Shown here: one piece after another, positions 41,121 through 51,927 of the stretch
How positions within the stretch are numbered: position 1 is the stretch's first letter
Layout of the letters: each line of letters opens with the position of its first letter
Assembly (NCBI GenBank): GCA_947498785.1
Contig: CANMLS010000026.1
Location: 16,761-80,760, forward strand
Origin: an uncultured Aquimarina sp.
GTDB lineage: Bacteria; Bacteroidota; Bacteroidia; Flavobacteriales; Flavobacteriaceae
Length of the DNA: 64,000 nucleotides
Direction of reading: 5' to 3'
The notes under the pieces: generated by a model
What the model was told of the DNA's origin: nothing
What the model saw: the letters and a program-made list of their open reading frames with translations, nothing else
Databases searched by the model: none
Program-made: the position numbers and the translations under genes

Positions 41121-41225
41121 GGCGTTCGAGCGGGCTATTCGCTATATCTTTTTATACATTTCACTTCTTATTGAGAGACTTTAGAGATAATTTACAAAAA
41201 GGATGTCGCTACTATCCCTAACGCT
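41121..41225. repeat. Palindromic REP-like intergenic element
   Basis: Ends GGCGTT...AACGCT; inner arms GGGCTATTCGCTATATCTTTTT / AAAAAGGATGTCGCTACTATCCC are imperfect reverse complements. Confidence 0.5.
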
Positions 41226-41320
41226 TTATCATATTATATCTACCACTCATTGTAATTGATATATTCTTTAATAAATCTGTTCTTTCGAGTACTCATTTCC
41301 TTCCGGGGAGCAGGCACTTA

Positions 41321-41809
41321 CTAATTCAATAATATTTTTATTTTAATTTGACTATATATCATATTTATCTGCCCCAAATGATATATGTCGTGTTGTATTG
41401 CTCCTTTTATCATATACTCATTTTTATATGTAGTACCTACAATATTTTCATACATCCATGAATCAGGTTTTGTGGTTAACAATTCACATATCAGTTTTTG
41501 TGTTTTAATTAACTCTTTTAGTATGATTTCTTTTTGAGTTTCTGTCTGTACTAACACATCTTTTCTCCAATCTTTTCCAGAATTTATTTCGATACTAAAC
41601 GATTCGTTATCTTTTAATTTTTCTATTACAAACACTCTCCAATCCATCATATGATAAACAAGTTCTGTAATCGAATGTGATACATTTCCTGATTTCTTAT
41701 CCCAAAATTCAACAGGAATAAGCTTTAATGATTTTAGTATAGAAGAACCGAACCATGGTTCTCCTTCAAAAATTTCTTCAAATTGTGTTATACTATCTTC
41801 TATATTCAT
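41321..41809 (-). CDS. DinB family / DUF1572-like protein
   Basis: VSHSITELVYHMMDWRVFVIEKL ... IVGTTYKNEYMIKGAIQHDIYHLGQINMI, three-His DinB pattern. Confidence 0.8.
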   Translation of the reverse strand: MNIEDSITQFEEIFEGEPWFGSSILKSLKLIPVEFWDKKSGNVSHSITELVYHMMDWRVFVIEKLKDNESFSIEINSGKDWRKDVLVQTETQKEIILKELIKTQKLICELLTTKPDSWMYENIVGTTYKNEYMIKGAIQHDIYHLGQINMIYSQIKIKILLN

Positions 41810-41820
41810 TATAAAAATTA

Positions 41821-44514
41821 TTATTCGATAAGATTAGGATTCAACCATTTCTTGGCATATTCAAAATCTATACTTTTTCTAGTTGCAAAATCTTTTACCT
41901 GATCTTCTTTTATTTTTCCTAATCCAAAATATCGAGCTTCTGGGTTTGCAAAATAATATCCAGATACTGATGCAGCTGGCCACATAGCAAGGCTTTCTGT
42001 TAACTCTACTCCTATTCTTTCGTTGATCTGGAGTAACTCCCAAATCGTTATTTTCTCCAAATGATCAGGACATGCTGGATACCCTGGAGCAGGACGAATA
42101 CCTTTATATGCTTCTTTGATCAATTCAGCGTTACTTAACGTTTCATTATTAGCATAACCCCAATCTTCTTTACGAACTTTTTGATGTAAATATTCAGCAA
42201 AAGCTTCTGCCAAACGATCTGCTAATGCTTTAATCATTATAGAATTATAATCATCATGATCAGCCTCAAAAGCATCTGCAAGTTCTTTTGTTCCAAATCC
42301 TGTAGTTACACAAAAACATCCCATATAATCCTGAATACCACTTTCTTTTGGAGCTATAAAATCGGATAAAGCAAAATTTGGTTTTTGAGCATGTTTTTTT
42401 AGTTGCTGACGTAGTGTTCTAAATATAGTTTTTCTTTCTTCAGAAGAAACTTCTATATCATCATCATTTATACTATTTGCTTCAAATAATCCATACACTG
42501 CCTTTGCTCCCAACAACCTTTTATCAAAGATTTTTTGTAATAATTCTTGCGCGTCATGAAATAAAGAAGCTGCTTGTTCTCCAACTACTTCATCACTTAA
42601 AATAGCTGGGTATTTACCGTGCAAATCCCAAGATCTGAAAAATGGAGTCCAGTCAATATATGGCTCTAGGGCTCGAAGATCTTGATTTTCTATTGTTTTA
42701 ATTCCCAATTCATTTGGCGTTACAATTTCAGAAGTTTTCCAGTCTATGCTATATTTATTTTGTCTAGCATCCTGAATACTTAAGTATTCCTTTTGTTTTG
42801 TTCTCTTTAGGAATCCCTCTCTAAATTTTTCATAGTCCTCCTTTAAATCTCCAACATATTTTTGGTTACTTCTTTTGTTTAATAAGTCTCCTACAACTGT
42901 TACTGCTCTCGAAGCATCGTTTACATGCACTACAGCATTTTTATATTGTGGATCAATTTTAACCGCAGTATGTGCCTTGGATGTGGTTGCTCCACCAATG
43001 AGTAAAGGAATATTAAAATTCTTACGTTCCATTTCCTTTGCGAGATATACCATTTCATCTAATGAAGGTGTAATTAAACCACTTAAACCAATAATATCGA
43101 CTTGTTCGTCTATAGCAGTCTGAATAATTTTTTCTGGCGGCACCATAACACCCATATCAACAATCTCATAATTATTACATCCAAGAACTACTGAAACAAT
43201 ATTTTTACCAATATCATGCACATCCCCTTTTACAGTTGCCATTAATACTTTACCTGCGTTTTCCTGACCGTTAGAAGATGTTGGGTTTTTCTTTTTTTCT
43301 TCTTCAATATAAGGAAGCAAATGAGCTACTGCTCTCTTCATAACTCGAGCAGATTTAACAACTTGAGGCAAGAACATTTTCCCTGATCCAAATAAATCTC
43401 CCACTACATTCATTCCTGTCATCAGGTTTCCTTCTATCACTTCGATAGGTTTATCTGCATTTTGTCTTGCCTCTTCAACATCTTCGACAATATATTGATC
43501 AATACCTTTAACCAATGCTCTGGTAATTCTATCTTGTAATGGTTCTAGCCTCCATGAAAGATCTACAGTTTTTTCTTTACTTGTTCCTACTACCGTTTCT
43601 GCAAAATCTAGTAACCGTTCTGTAGCATCATCTCTTCGATCTAAAATTACATCTTCTACATACTCTAACAAGTCTTTAGGAATATCATCATAAATCTCTA
43701 ACATGGCTGGATTTACAATCCCCATGTTCATTCCTGCTTTGATTGCATGGTATAAAAAAACTGAGTGCATAGCTTCTCTAACTGTATTATTTCCTCTAAA
43801 AGAAAAAGAAACATTACTCACTCCTCCACTAACACTACAATGCGCCAAGTTTTCTCTTACCCATCGTGTTGCTTCAATAAAGTCAATTGCATTTCTTCGA
43901 TGTTCCTCCATACCAGTAGCAACTGGAAAAATATTAAGATCAAAGATGATATCTTCTGGCGGAAGCTTTACTTGATTAACAAGGATATCATATGATCGTT
44001 TAGAAATCTCTAAACGTCTCTCATAATTATCTGCTTGTCCAACCTCATCAAATGCCATGACAATTACCGCAGCACCATATCTTTTGACCGCTTTTGCATG
44101 TGCTATAAATTCTTCTTCACCTTCTTTAAGACTAATTGAGTTTACTACACATTTTCCTTGTACTACCTGTAATCCAGCCTCTATAATTTCCCATTTGGAG
44201 CTATCGATCATAATAGGTACTCTAGCAATATCTGGTTCTGCCATGATAAGGTTTAAAAATCTAACCATGGCTTCTTTACCATCTATCAAGCCATCATCCA
44301 TATTGATATCGATAACTTGTGCTCCTCCTTCAACCTGATGTCTGGCAATATCTAAAGCCTCGTCAAATTTTTCTTCTTTCACCAAACGTAAAAACTTGCG
44401 TGATCCTGCCACATTTGTACGTTCGCCTACATTTATAAAGTTTGTCTCGGCAGAAACAATCATTGGTTCTAAACCAGAAAGTTTCAAATATTTCCTTGTT
44501 TCTTGCTTATTCAT
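41821..44514 (-). CDS. metH: Methionine synthase, pterin/cobalamin/activation domains (split MetH)
   Basis: [68 protein letters not shown] activation domain. Confidence 0.95.
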   Translation of the reverse strand: MNKQETRKYLKLSGLEPMIVSAETNFINVGERTNVAGSRKFLRLVKEEKFDEALDIARHQVEGGAQVIDINMDDGLIDGKEAMVRFLNLIMAEPDIARVPIMIDSSKWEIIEAGLQVVQGKCVVNSISLKEGEEEFIAHAKAVKRYGAAVIVMAFDEVGQADNYERRLEISKRSYDILVNQVKLPPEDIIFDLNIFPVATGMEEHRRNAIDFIEATRWVRENLAHCSVSGGVSNVSFSFRGNNTVREAMHSVFLYHAIKAGMNMGIVNPAMLEIYDDIPKDLLEYVEDVILDRRDDATERLLDFAETVVGTSKEKTVDLSWRLEPLQDRITRALVKGIDQYIVEDVEEARQNADKPIEVIEGNLMTGMNVVGDLFGSGKMFLPQVVKSARVMKRAVAHLLPYIEEEKKKNPTSSNGQENAGKVLMATVKGDVHDIGKNIVSVVLGCNNYEIVDMGVMVPPEKIIQTAIDEQVDIIGLSGLITPSLDEMVYLAKEMERKNFNIPLLIGGATTSKAHTAVKIDPQYKNAVVHVNDASRAVTVVGDLLNKRSNQKYVGDLKEDYEKFREGFLKRTKQKEYLSIQDARQNKYSIDWKTSEIVTPNELGIKTIENQDLRALEPYIDWTPFFRSWDLHGKYPAILSDEVVGEQAASLFHDAQELLQKIFDKRLLGAKAVYGLFEANSINDDDIEVSSEERKTIFRTLRQQLKKHAQKPNFALSDFIAPKESGIQDYMGCFCVTTGFGTKELADAFEADHDDYNSIMIKALADRLAEAFAEYLHQKVRKEDWGYANNETLSNAELIKEAYKGIRPAPGYPACPDHLEKITIWELLQINERIGVELTESLAMWPAASVSGYYFANPEARYFGLGKIKEDQVKDFATRKSIDFEYAKKWLNPNLIE

Positions 44515-44517
44515 ATC

Positions 44518-45519
44518 CTATACTACAGCTCCAATACTTCTTGGAGTATATTTTTTAGCTAAATCTGCAATTGCTTTTATATGTTCTGGAGTTGTACCAC
44601 AGCAACCTCCAATAATATTTACCAAATTTTTATCCATATATTCTTTTATCTGTGCTGCCATCTGTTCTGGAGATTCATCATACTCTCCAAATGCATTTGG
44701 TAAACCTGCATTTGGATGGGCAGATACTCCAAAATTTGTTTTTTGTGCCAATACTTCTAAATGTGGAGTCAATTGATTCGCCCCTAAAGCACAATTAAAC
44801 CCTACTGTTAACATAGGAATATGTGAAACTGAAATCAAAAAAGCCTCTGCAGTTTGTCCCGATAATGTTCGGCCACTGGCATCAGTTATTGTACCACTTA
44901 CCATAATTGGCACCTCTATATTTCTTTCATCTTTAACTTCTTCTATAGCAAAAAGTGCTGCTTTCGCATTTAAGGTATCAAAAATAGTTTCTACTAATAA
45001 GATATCAGCTCCCCCATCTAATAGCCCTTCTACCTGTTGTTTATATGCTATTCTTAACTCATCAAAAGTTACTGCTCTAAACCCAGGATCATTAACATCA
45101 GGAGACATACTTGCTGTTCTATTTGTCGGGCCGATGGATCCAGCTACAAATCGAGGTTTATGGGGCTCATCTTTTGTAAACTCCTCTGCTACTTCTTTTG
45201 CTATTTTTGCAGATTCGTAATTTAATTCATAAACTAATTCTTCCATTTCATAGTCCGCCATGGCAATAGTCGTACCAGAAAACGTGTTAGTTTCTACAAT
45301 ATCTGCTCCCGCTTCAAAATATAACCGATGTACTTCTTTTATTGCCTCTGGTTGAGTTATACTAAGCAAATCATTATTTCCTTGCACAGGAACCGACCAA
45401 TCTTTGAACCGTTCTCCTCTAAAATCCTCTTCTGTAAATTTATGACGCTGTAACATAGTTCCCATAGCTCCATCAAGCACAAGAATTCTTTCTTCCAATA
45501 TTTTTTTTATGTCATTCAT
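44518..45519 (-). CDS. Homocysteine S-methyltransferase domain protein (N-terminal half of split MetH)
   Basis: [46 protein letters not shown] zinc Cys pair. Confidence 0.94.
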   Translation of the reverse strand: MNDIKKILEERILVLDGAMGTMLQRHKFTEEDFRGERFKDWSVPVQGNNDLLSITQPEAIKEVHRLYFEAGADIVETNTFSGTTIAMADYEMEELVYELNYESAKIAKEVAEEFTKDEPHKPRFVAGSIGPTNRTASMSPDVNDPGFRAVTFDELRIAYKQQVEGLLDGGADILLVETIFDTLNAKAALFAIEEVKDERNIEVPIMVSGTITDASGRTLSGQTAEAFLISVSHIPMLTVGFNCALGANQLTPHLEVLAQKTNFGVSAHPNAGLPNAFGEYDESPEQMAAQIKEYMDKNLVNIIGGCCGTTPEHIKAIADLAKKYTPRSIGAVV

Positions 45520-45687
45520 TTCTTAACATACATTTTTTTAAATTCTGGTTAACACTAGAATAATATTTTTAATCACTATTATAAAAACACTATAAATAGA
45601 TGAAGTGCAATCAAATAGTATTCTTTTTTAAAAAGAAAAAATATATCAAGAAAATAATGGAAAAATATAGCAGAGCTATACATTTTC

Positions 45688-45787
45688 GTTATCTAGTCCG
45701 TAACCGGATAGAATGTAGCACCTTCTTTAACAGATAAAGGGTTGCTAAGGTTTCACAGGGTCTATTCCCTCCACCTTTCTTGATAAC
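45688..45787 (-). ncRNA. SAM-I (S-box) riboswitch upstream of metH operon
   Basis: Minus strand GTTATCAAGAAAGGTGGAGGGAATAGACCCTGTGAAACCTTAGCAACCC...GAAGGTGCTACATTCTATCC...GATAAC; S-box core and closing P1. Confidence 0.93.
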
Positions 45788-46368
45788 ATTTTAAATAAAT
45801 TTATGAACTAGATAGCATTTATTGCTAATCTGAACACAAAGAAAAGGCATAGTTATTTCTTTTGCAAGAAAAAAAACAAAAATAACAGTTGTGTTTAAAT
45901 CTATTTCTCAATCTTCAATAGGATTATATCGACTAATGCTTAATCTACTCCTTCACTTATGGAATTAAGACATATGTACAGAGGGAGATAATTAAACTAC
46001 ACACTACTGAGTAAAGAGGTTATGTTTGCTGTTGTTTTCATTTTTTCAATTCTCGTGTGGACTTCTTATGTATTGAATTCTACCAATTAATATGAGGCAC
46101 TTATAGTCATTTAACCTTATAAAGATAATTATCTGCAAAACTTCTACTCAAAATACTATGTCTGAAGCTATTTGATCTATATTCAATCCACAGAAATAAC
46201 TAAAGTAAATGCTGTCATTAACATAATCCTCGACTTTATTAAATTATTTTAACCTGCTTTGATATGTGATCCGCAACACCTACTCTTTATAATATGTCTT
46301 TACTAAAAACCTGAAGACTATTTACTCATGTTTTATACACTCTAATAATAGTTATAATTCTACAACTT

Positions 46369-46800
46369 ATGAATGAAGTGTTTTATAAAAAAGGTTGGTG
46401 GCATAAACATTGGAAATGGGTACTCCCAACGACAACTATATTAACTTTAACCTTCATATTTTTCTTTATGACAGGAGATGCCCTCTTTAGATATGGATCT
46501 GTATACGCACAACCTTCTCTTGTAAATAATGCTATAGAGATAACCAAAGAAAATGACCTTGTTATTGAAAAATTAGGTGAATTATCGCCTCATGATTTTT
46601 TTCGCCTATTAGAAGGAGAAGTCCAATACCTAAATCATAACAACGGAATCGCTATAACCGTTGGAATCAGAAGTATTAATGGTAAAAAAGCAAAACTAGA
46701 TATTATTGCTCATCAAAACGGAAAAAATTGGGAATATCAAAAAATTACAGTAAGGATTAAAAAGCCCAAAAAAGAGACTATAAAAATACTTGAAAAATAA
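46369..46800 (+). CDS. Coa1-like (cytochrome c oxidase assembly factor family) membrane protein
   Basis: N-terminal TM helix and YAQPSLVNNAIEITKENDLVIEKLGELSPHDFFRLLEGEVQY. Confidence 0.65.
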   Translation: MNEVFYKKGWWHKHWKWVLPTTTILTLTFIFFFMTGDALFRYGSVYAQPSLVNNAIEITKENDLVIEKLGELSPHDFFRLLEGEVQYLNHNNGIAITVGIRSINGKKAKLDIIAHQNGKNWEYQKITVRIKKPKKETIKILEK

Positions 46801-46805
46801 TCTAT

Positions 46806-47126
46806 TTAAGATTCTGGAGCTAATTCTATTTCTAGCCCATCTAGCTCTGGAGTGATTGGTATCTGACACCCTAATCGACTATTATCTTCTACATAAAACG
46901 CTTCTGCTAACATCAAATCCTCGTCCTGTCCCATTTCTGGCAATTTGTGATCTGATAAAACATAGCATTGACAAGATGCACACATTGCCATACCTCCGCA
47001 AGTACCTTCTACAGGAAGTTCATATGCTTTACAAACCTCCATTAGGTTCATTGCCATATCGGTTGGCGCCAATATTTCGTGTATCGCTCCTTCTCTATCT
47101 TTTATCTTTATAGTAATATCTGACAT
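46806..47126 (-). CDS. 2Fe-2S ferredoxin
   Basis: CGGMAMCASCQCYVL ... RLGCQIPITPELDGLEIELA. Confidence 0.93.
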   Translation of the reverse strand: MSDITIKIKDREGAIHEILAPTDMAMNLMEVCKAYELPVEGTCGGMAMCASCQCYVLSDHKLPEMGQDEDLMLAEAFYVEDNSRLGCQIPITPELDGLEIELAPES

Positions 47127-47152
47127 AACTGCTTATTTCTGTACAAAATATA

Positions 47153-47192
47153 TTTAAAAACCTCATAATTTGCTACAGCAAATTATGAGGTT
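47153..47192 (-). terminator. Intrinsic terminator between FNR and ferredoxin genes
   Basis: Minus strand AACCTCATAATTTGCT-GT-AGCAAATTATGAGGTTTTTAAAT. Confidence 0.7.
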
Positions 47193-47212
47193 CAAAAATA
47201 AAATATTATCCT

Positions 47213-48274
47213 TTACACTATTGCTTTTACCACTTCTTTTTTGGCTTCTTTTTTAGTGCCATCAAATCCTTCTACACCACCTACAGTAGTATATTTCATC
47301 ACATATTTCTTATCAGGAAAAATTCTCTGATACGCACTTTGACACATAATGGCAGCTTCATGGAAACCAGAAAGGATCAATTTAAGTTTTCCTTTATAGG
47401 TATTCACATCTCCAATAGCATAAATACCTGGGATATTAGTTTGATAATCATAAGAATTATCTACTTTAATTGCATTTTTTTCAATTTCTAATCCCCAATC
47501 TCCTATAGGGCCGAGTTTTGGTGAAAGACCAAATAACGGGATAAAATAGTCTGTATCTACATGAATATCTCCTTGTGTTTTATGCTTAATCCCTACGCCT
47601 GTAATATGATCTTCTCCTTTTAGTTCTTTAACCTCAGCTTCGGTAATTAGGTTTACTTTTCCTAGCTTGGTCAATTCTGCAACTCTCTCTACAGAATCTA
47701 ATGCTCCTCTAAATTCATTACGTCTATGTACTAAAGTTACTTCACTTGCTACATCAGCTAAGAAAATAGTCCAATCTAATGCAGAATCACCACCTCCAGA
47801 AATCACAACTCGTTTATCTCTATACACCTCTGGATCTCGAATAATATATGCTACTCCTTTATCCTCAAAATCTACAATATTAGGGATAGGTGGTTTACGT
47901 GGTTCAAAAGAACCTAATCCTCCTGCTATAGCAACTACTGGTGCATTATGTTGTGTTCCTTTATTAGTAGTCACCAAAAATGTATCATCCTCTAACTTCT
48001 CGATAGTTTCTGCTCTCTCTCCTAAGGTAAAACCAGGATTAAAAGGTTTGATTTGCTCCATTAAATTATTCACTAAGTCCCCTGCCAATATTTCTGGAAA
48101 TCCTGGAATATCATATATTGGTTTTTTGGGATATATTTCTGAACATTGCCCACCTGGTTGTGGTAAAGCATCGATAAGATGCGTTTTTAATTTCAGCAAT
48201 CCTGCTTCAAATACAGTGAATAATCCCGTTGGGCCAGCTCCGATTATTAAAATATCAGTCTTGATCATTTTCAA
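47213..48274 (-). CDS. Ferredoxin--NADP reductase, thioredoxin reductase-like (NAD(P)/FAD-dependent oxidoreductase)
   Basis: IIGAGPTGLFTVFEAGLL, SGGGDSALDWTIFLADVA, AIGDVNTYKGKLKLILSGFHEAA. Confidence 0.9.
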   Translation of the reverse strand: MKMIKTDILIIGAGPTGLFTVFEAGLLKLKTHLIDALPQPGGQCSEIYPKKPIYDIPGFPEILAGDLVNNLMEQIKPFNPGFTLGERAETIEKLEDDTFLVTTNKGTQHNAPVVAIAGGLGSFEPRKPPIPNIVDFEDKGVAYIIRDPEVYRDKRVVISGGGDSALDWTIFLADVASEVTLVHRRNEFRGALDSVERVAELTKLGKVNLITEAEVKELKGEDHITGVGIKHKTQGDIHVDTDYFIPLFGLSPKLGPIGDWGLEIEKNAIKVDNSYDYQTNIPGIYAIGDVNTYKGKLKLILSGFHEAAIMCQSAYQRIFPDKKYVMKYTTVGGVEGFDGTKKEAKKEVVKAIV

Positions 48275-48857
48275 CTTCTTTTTTTCCTATTAATCCTTTG
48301 GTAAATTCGTTTAGTGTTTCCACTTTTTCTTCGAAATCACCTTTTATTGTTTTTCTATATTCGTTTAAATTTTTGACTAAGTCATCAATGTTTTCTGGAA
48401 CTACTTCTTCAAAAAACTGACGTAATCGTTTTGCGGTTGTCGGCGACTTTCCGTTAGTCGAAATAGCCACTTTGACATTACCTTTGGTTACAATCCCTCC
48501 CATATAAAAATCACAATATGGAGGGTTATCTGCTACATTAACCAATTTATTTTTCTTCCTACAATCTTTATACACTTGTATATTAACCTCAGGAATATCT
48601 GTAGTAGCAATCACAATATGTTTTCTTTTTAAAAACCGTTTGCGATATTTTTTTTGTATCATTTCTATTCCGAATCTCTCTGCTAATGCTATCGTACCTT
48701 TTCTAAACATTGGTGATACTATAGTTACCTTTGCATCCGGACTAGATTTTAATAAGAACGTAAGTTTTTCTTCGGCTACATTTCCTCCTCCAACTATAAG
48801 TACTTCGAGGTTTTTAACCTTTAAAAAAACCGGGTATAAATTATTTCTTTTTTCCAT
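48255..48857 (-). CDS. Precorrin-2 dehydrogenase / siroheme synthase N-terminal domain protein (Met8-like)
   Basis: NLYPVFLKVKNLEVLIVGGGNVAEEKL, ATDIPEVNIQVY, VAISTNGKSPTTAKRLRQ. Confidence 0.92.
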   Translation of the reverse strand: MEKRNNLYPVFLKVKNLEVLIVGGGNVAEEKLTFLLKSSPDAKVTIVSPMFRKGTIALAERFGIEMIQKKYRKRFLKRKHIVIATTDIPEVNIQVYKDCRKKNKLVNVADNPPYCDFYMGGIVTKGNVKVAISTNGKSPTTAKRLRQFFEEVVPENIDDLVKNLNEYRKTIKGDFEEKVETLNEFTKGLIGKKEVENDQD

Positions 48858-48877
48858 TTTATTACTAACCCAAACTA

Positions 48878-49645
48878 TTAAGATACAACTTCTTCTCGTA
48901 TCTCTTTATAAATTGAAGCTAGTTTTGCTCTTTGACTCACAACTTCACCTATCACAATTATTGCTGGTGACGATAGTTTTTCTTCTATAACTATTTGCTC
49001 AATTGTATTTATAGTACCTAATCCGAATTTCTCATTTTCAGTTGTTCCATTCTGAATAATTGCTACAGGAATATCTTGCTTTTTCTCTGTAGTAAAGATA
49101 CTAACTATTTCACTCAGCTTACTCATCCCCATTAAAACCACTACAGTTGCTTTTGATTTTGCTGCCAGATATATATCTTGGGATAATTTATGTGATTTTG
49201 TTGTTCCTGTAATTACCCAAAAACTCTCAGAAAATCCTCTTTTGGTTAAAGAAATACCTTGATACGCAGGCACTGCAAATGATGATGATATCCCAGGAAC
49301 CATATCAGTTTCTATACCAAATTGTTGCACATAATCAATTTCTTCTGCTCCTCTACCAAAAATAAATGGATCTCCTCCTTTCAATCTTACTACATGACCA
49401 TGGCTTTTTGCTCTATCTACAATTAATTCATTAATTTGTTCTTGTTGATAAGCATAGCACCCTTTTCGTTTCCCTACAAAAATCTGCTCCGCTTTTGATG
49501 CGTATTTTAGTAATGTTTCATTTATAAGAGCATCATACAACACCACATCGGCTGATTCTAAAGCTTTAACAGCTTTAAGCGTAATCAAGTCAGGATCTCC
49601 TGGCCCTGCTCCTACTACGGTCAATTTTGGTGTTTTATTGTTCAT
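48878..49645 (-). CDS. cobA: Uroporphyrinogen-III C-methyltransferase
   Basis: VVGAGPGDPDLITLKAVKAL, VRLKGGDPFIFGRGAEEI, VPGISSSFAVPAYQGISLTKRG. Confidence 0.94.
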   Translation of the reverse strand: MNNKTPKLTVVGAGPGDPDLITLKAVKALESADVVLYDALINETLLKYASKAEQIFVGKRKGCYAYQQEQINELIVDRAKSHGHVVRLKGGDPFIFGRGAEEIDYVQQFGIETDMVPGISSSFAVPAYQGISLTKRGFSESFWVITGTTKSHKLSQDIYLAAKSKATVVVLMGMSKLSEIVSIFTTEKKQDIPVAIIQNGTTENEKFGLGTINTIEQIVIEEKLSSPAIIVIGEVVSQRAKLASIYKEIREEVVS

Positions 49646-49711
49646 TATTTATTGTTTTAATCATTTACCATCTTTGTAATTATCACTAAGAAGTTGATCA
49701 AATTTACGGCT

Positions 49712-51802
49712 TTATACGTTCTCTACTTCAAGTGCTCTAAATTCTTGCACTTTTTGTAAAAATTGCTCTGCTTTTTTGATATAATCCACCGCAAAATCCT
49801 TACTTGGTGCATTTTTCTGAATTTGATATATTAAATCAGCAAACGTGCCATCTACGTTTATCTTTCCATTAGCTACAAACTCATCATCAAACTGGCTTAT
49901 AATACCTGCATGTGTATTTGTTTTCTTATTCTCTGCCAACAACAATGCTTTTGCCGAATTTACTAAAGAACTATATGCGTGATATACGGCATCAGAATAT
50001 ATTTCATTTTCAAAAGAGAGTTTTGCATTTTCAATTTTCTCTTCACTTTCTAAAAACAAAGTAGCAATTAAATCAATAACAACTCCTGCACATTCTCCAA
50101 TCCCAATCGCTTTAACATAATTTTCCTCTGTCCCCCAATCAATAAAATCTTCTTGAGTAAGGTTATCAGCATTGGATAGGTCAGTAAGTAAATCATAGAA
50201 ATATTTCTCCCCTTTATCAGCATAATATGCTACAAATGGCTTTCCATTTGCATTTGCTTCAAAATCATTTAATATTCTTCTTAATGCTTCTGGTCCTCTT
50301 CTACTAGGAATTTTCACAACTTTGTCGGCAAACTTTCCTTTTCCATCACCTAGATTACCACCTCCTAGCAATACTTGTAATGCTGGAGCTACTAGTTTAT
50401 CTTTTGTACGTATAGACATTCCCTGAAAGCCAATATTCGCCATATTATGTTGCCCACAAGCATTCATACACCCACTAATTTTGATCACCAAATCTTCTTT
50501 TTCAAGATATTGAGGGTATTCAGTTTTGATTACTCGTTCTAACTCTTCTGCAATACCTGTACTACTTGCAATACCCAAATTACATGTATCTGTACCAGGA
50601 CAAGCGGTAATATCCACAGCTTTATTATATCCAGATTCTACGAATCCTAATTTTTCTAGTTCCTGGTAGAAAAAAGGCAATAAATCTTCCTTTACAAAAG
50701 GAATCAAAATATTCTGACGTAAGGATAATCGAATCTCTCCAGCAGCATATTTTTCGACAAGATCAGCTAACAATCGAGCTTTATCTGTATAAAAATCTCC
50801 TAACAATACTTTTATCCCTATTGCAACATATCCTTGTTGCTTTTGGGAGATTACATTAGTTGTTTTCCATAACTCAAAAGCTTTTTGATTTTTAATGTCT
50901 ACTTGTGGAGCTTCAACTGTTACGGGAACAGAAACTTCATATGCATCAGCATTGATTGCAACTGTTTTTTGCTTGATGGCTTTTTGTTCTGCTTCTACCA
51001 ATTCTTTGAATGCTTCTAAACCAATATCTTTAAGCAAAAATTTCATTCTAGCTTTAGCTCTGCTCTTACGTTCTCCATGGCGATCGAATATTCTCAATAC
51101 TCCTTCCATTAAAGGAATAATCTTATCTGTCGGTAAGAAATTATATAATTCATCTGCATGTCTAGGCTGAGATCCTAATCCACCACCTAACATCACTTTA
51201 AACCCTCGAACTCCATTTTCAATTCTTGCGATAAAACCTAAATCATGCATATAAGATAAACCCGTATCTTCATCTGTTCCAGAAAAGGACACTTTGAACT
51301 TACGCCCCATTTCCTGACAAATCGGATTCCTTAAAAAGAAACGAAACAATGCATCTGCATATGGAGATACATCAAAAGGTTCTTTTGGATCTATTCCTGC
51401 AGTTTCTGAAGCAGTTACATTACGTACTGTATTTCCACAAGCTTCTCTTAATGTTACATCATCCTTTTCTAATTCTGACCAAAGTTCTGGGGTTCTATTT
51501 AAATCTACATAATGAATCTGGATATCTTGACGTGTTGTGATATGTAATCTCCCTCTAGAATATTCATCAGATACCTCACAGATACGTCTTAATTGATTAC
51601 TCAATACCTTACCATAAGGTAGTTTAATACGAATCATTTGCACTCCCTCTTGACGCTGACCATATACTCCACGTGCTAAACGAAGGCTTCGAAATTTTTC
51701 TTCATCTATCTTACCTTTATGGAATTGCTCTATTTTATTAGCCAATTCTACAATGTCTTTCTGGACAATCGGGTTTTCTATTTCGGTTCTAAAACTTTGC
51801 AT
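49712..51802 (-). CDS. Siroheme nitrite/sulfite reductase with C-terminal HEPN-like domain
   Basis: TACPGTDTCNLGIASSTG and KISGCMNACGQHNMANIGF (4Fe-4S/siroheme Cys motifs); C-terminal SDAVYHAYSSLVNSAKALLLAENKKTNTHAGI HEPN-like segment. Confidence 0.93.
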   Translation of the reverse strand: MQSFRTEIENPIVQKDIVELANKIEQFHKGKIDEEKFRSLRLARGVYGQRQEGVQMIRIKLPYGKVLSNQLRRICEVSDEYSRGRLHITTRQDIQIHYVDLNRTPELWSELEKDDVTLREACGNTVRNVTASETAGIDPKEPFDVSPYADALFRFFLRNPICQEMGRKFKVSFSGTDEDTGLSYMHDLGFIARIENGVRGFKVMLGGGLGSQPRHADELYNFLPTDKIIPLMEGVLRIFDRHGERKSRAKARMKFLLKDIGLEAFKELVEAEQKAIKQKTVAINADAYEVSVPVTVEAPQVDIKNQKAFELWKTTNVISQKQQGYVAIGIKVLLGDFYTDKARLLADLVEKYAAGEIRLSLRQNILIPFVKEDLLPFFYQELEKLGFVESGYNKAVDITACPGTDTCNLGIASSTGIAEELERVIKTEYPQYLEKEDLVIKISGCMNACGQHNMANIGFQGMSIRTKDKLVAPALQVLLGGGNLGDGKGKFADKVVKIPSRRGPEALRRILNDFEANANGKPFVAYYADKGEKYFYDLLTDLSNADNLTQEDFIDWGTEENYVKAIGIGECAGVVIDLIATLFLESEEKIENAKLSFENEIYSDAVYHAYSSLVNSAKALLLAENKKTNTHAGIISQFDDEFVANGKINVDGTFADLIYQIQKNAPSKDFAVDYIKKAEQFLQKVQEFRALEVENV

Positions 51803-51927
51803 CTCTCTCTTTTTTTTTTCGTATTTCTATCCTTAAAAAAGGACATAATTATGACTTTTGTATGATAGCTTTATCTATTAAAAAAATTGTTGTTTTCTTC
51901 TCATAATAGAAAAAAACTTTTTATTTA

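Noticed and set aside
43703-44776. Several plus-strand ORFs (e.g. 43703..43975, 44057..44338, 44396..44776)
   Set aside because: Antisense shadows of the strongly conserved split metH genes.
47667-48293. 208-aa ORF on the plus strand
   Set aside because: Fully antisense to the well-supported ferredoxin-NADP reductase-like gene; low-complexity composition (Ser/Pro/Thr rich) typical of a shadow ORF.
50895-51540. Plus-strand ORFs 50895..51170 and 51349..51540
   Set aside because: Antisense to sulfite reductase; no domain signal.
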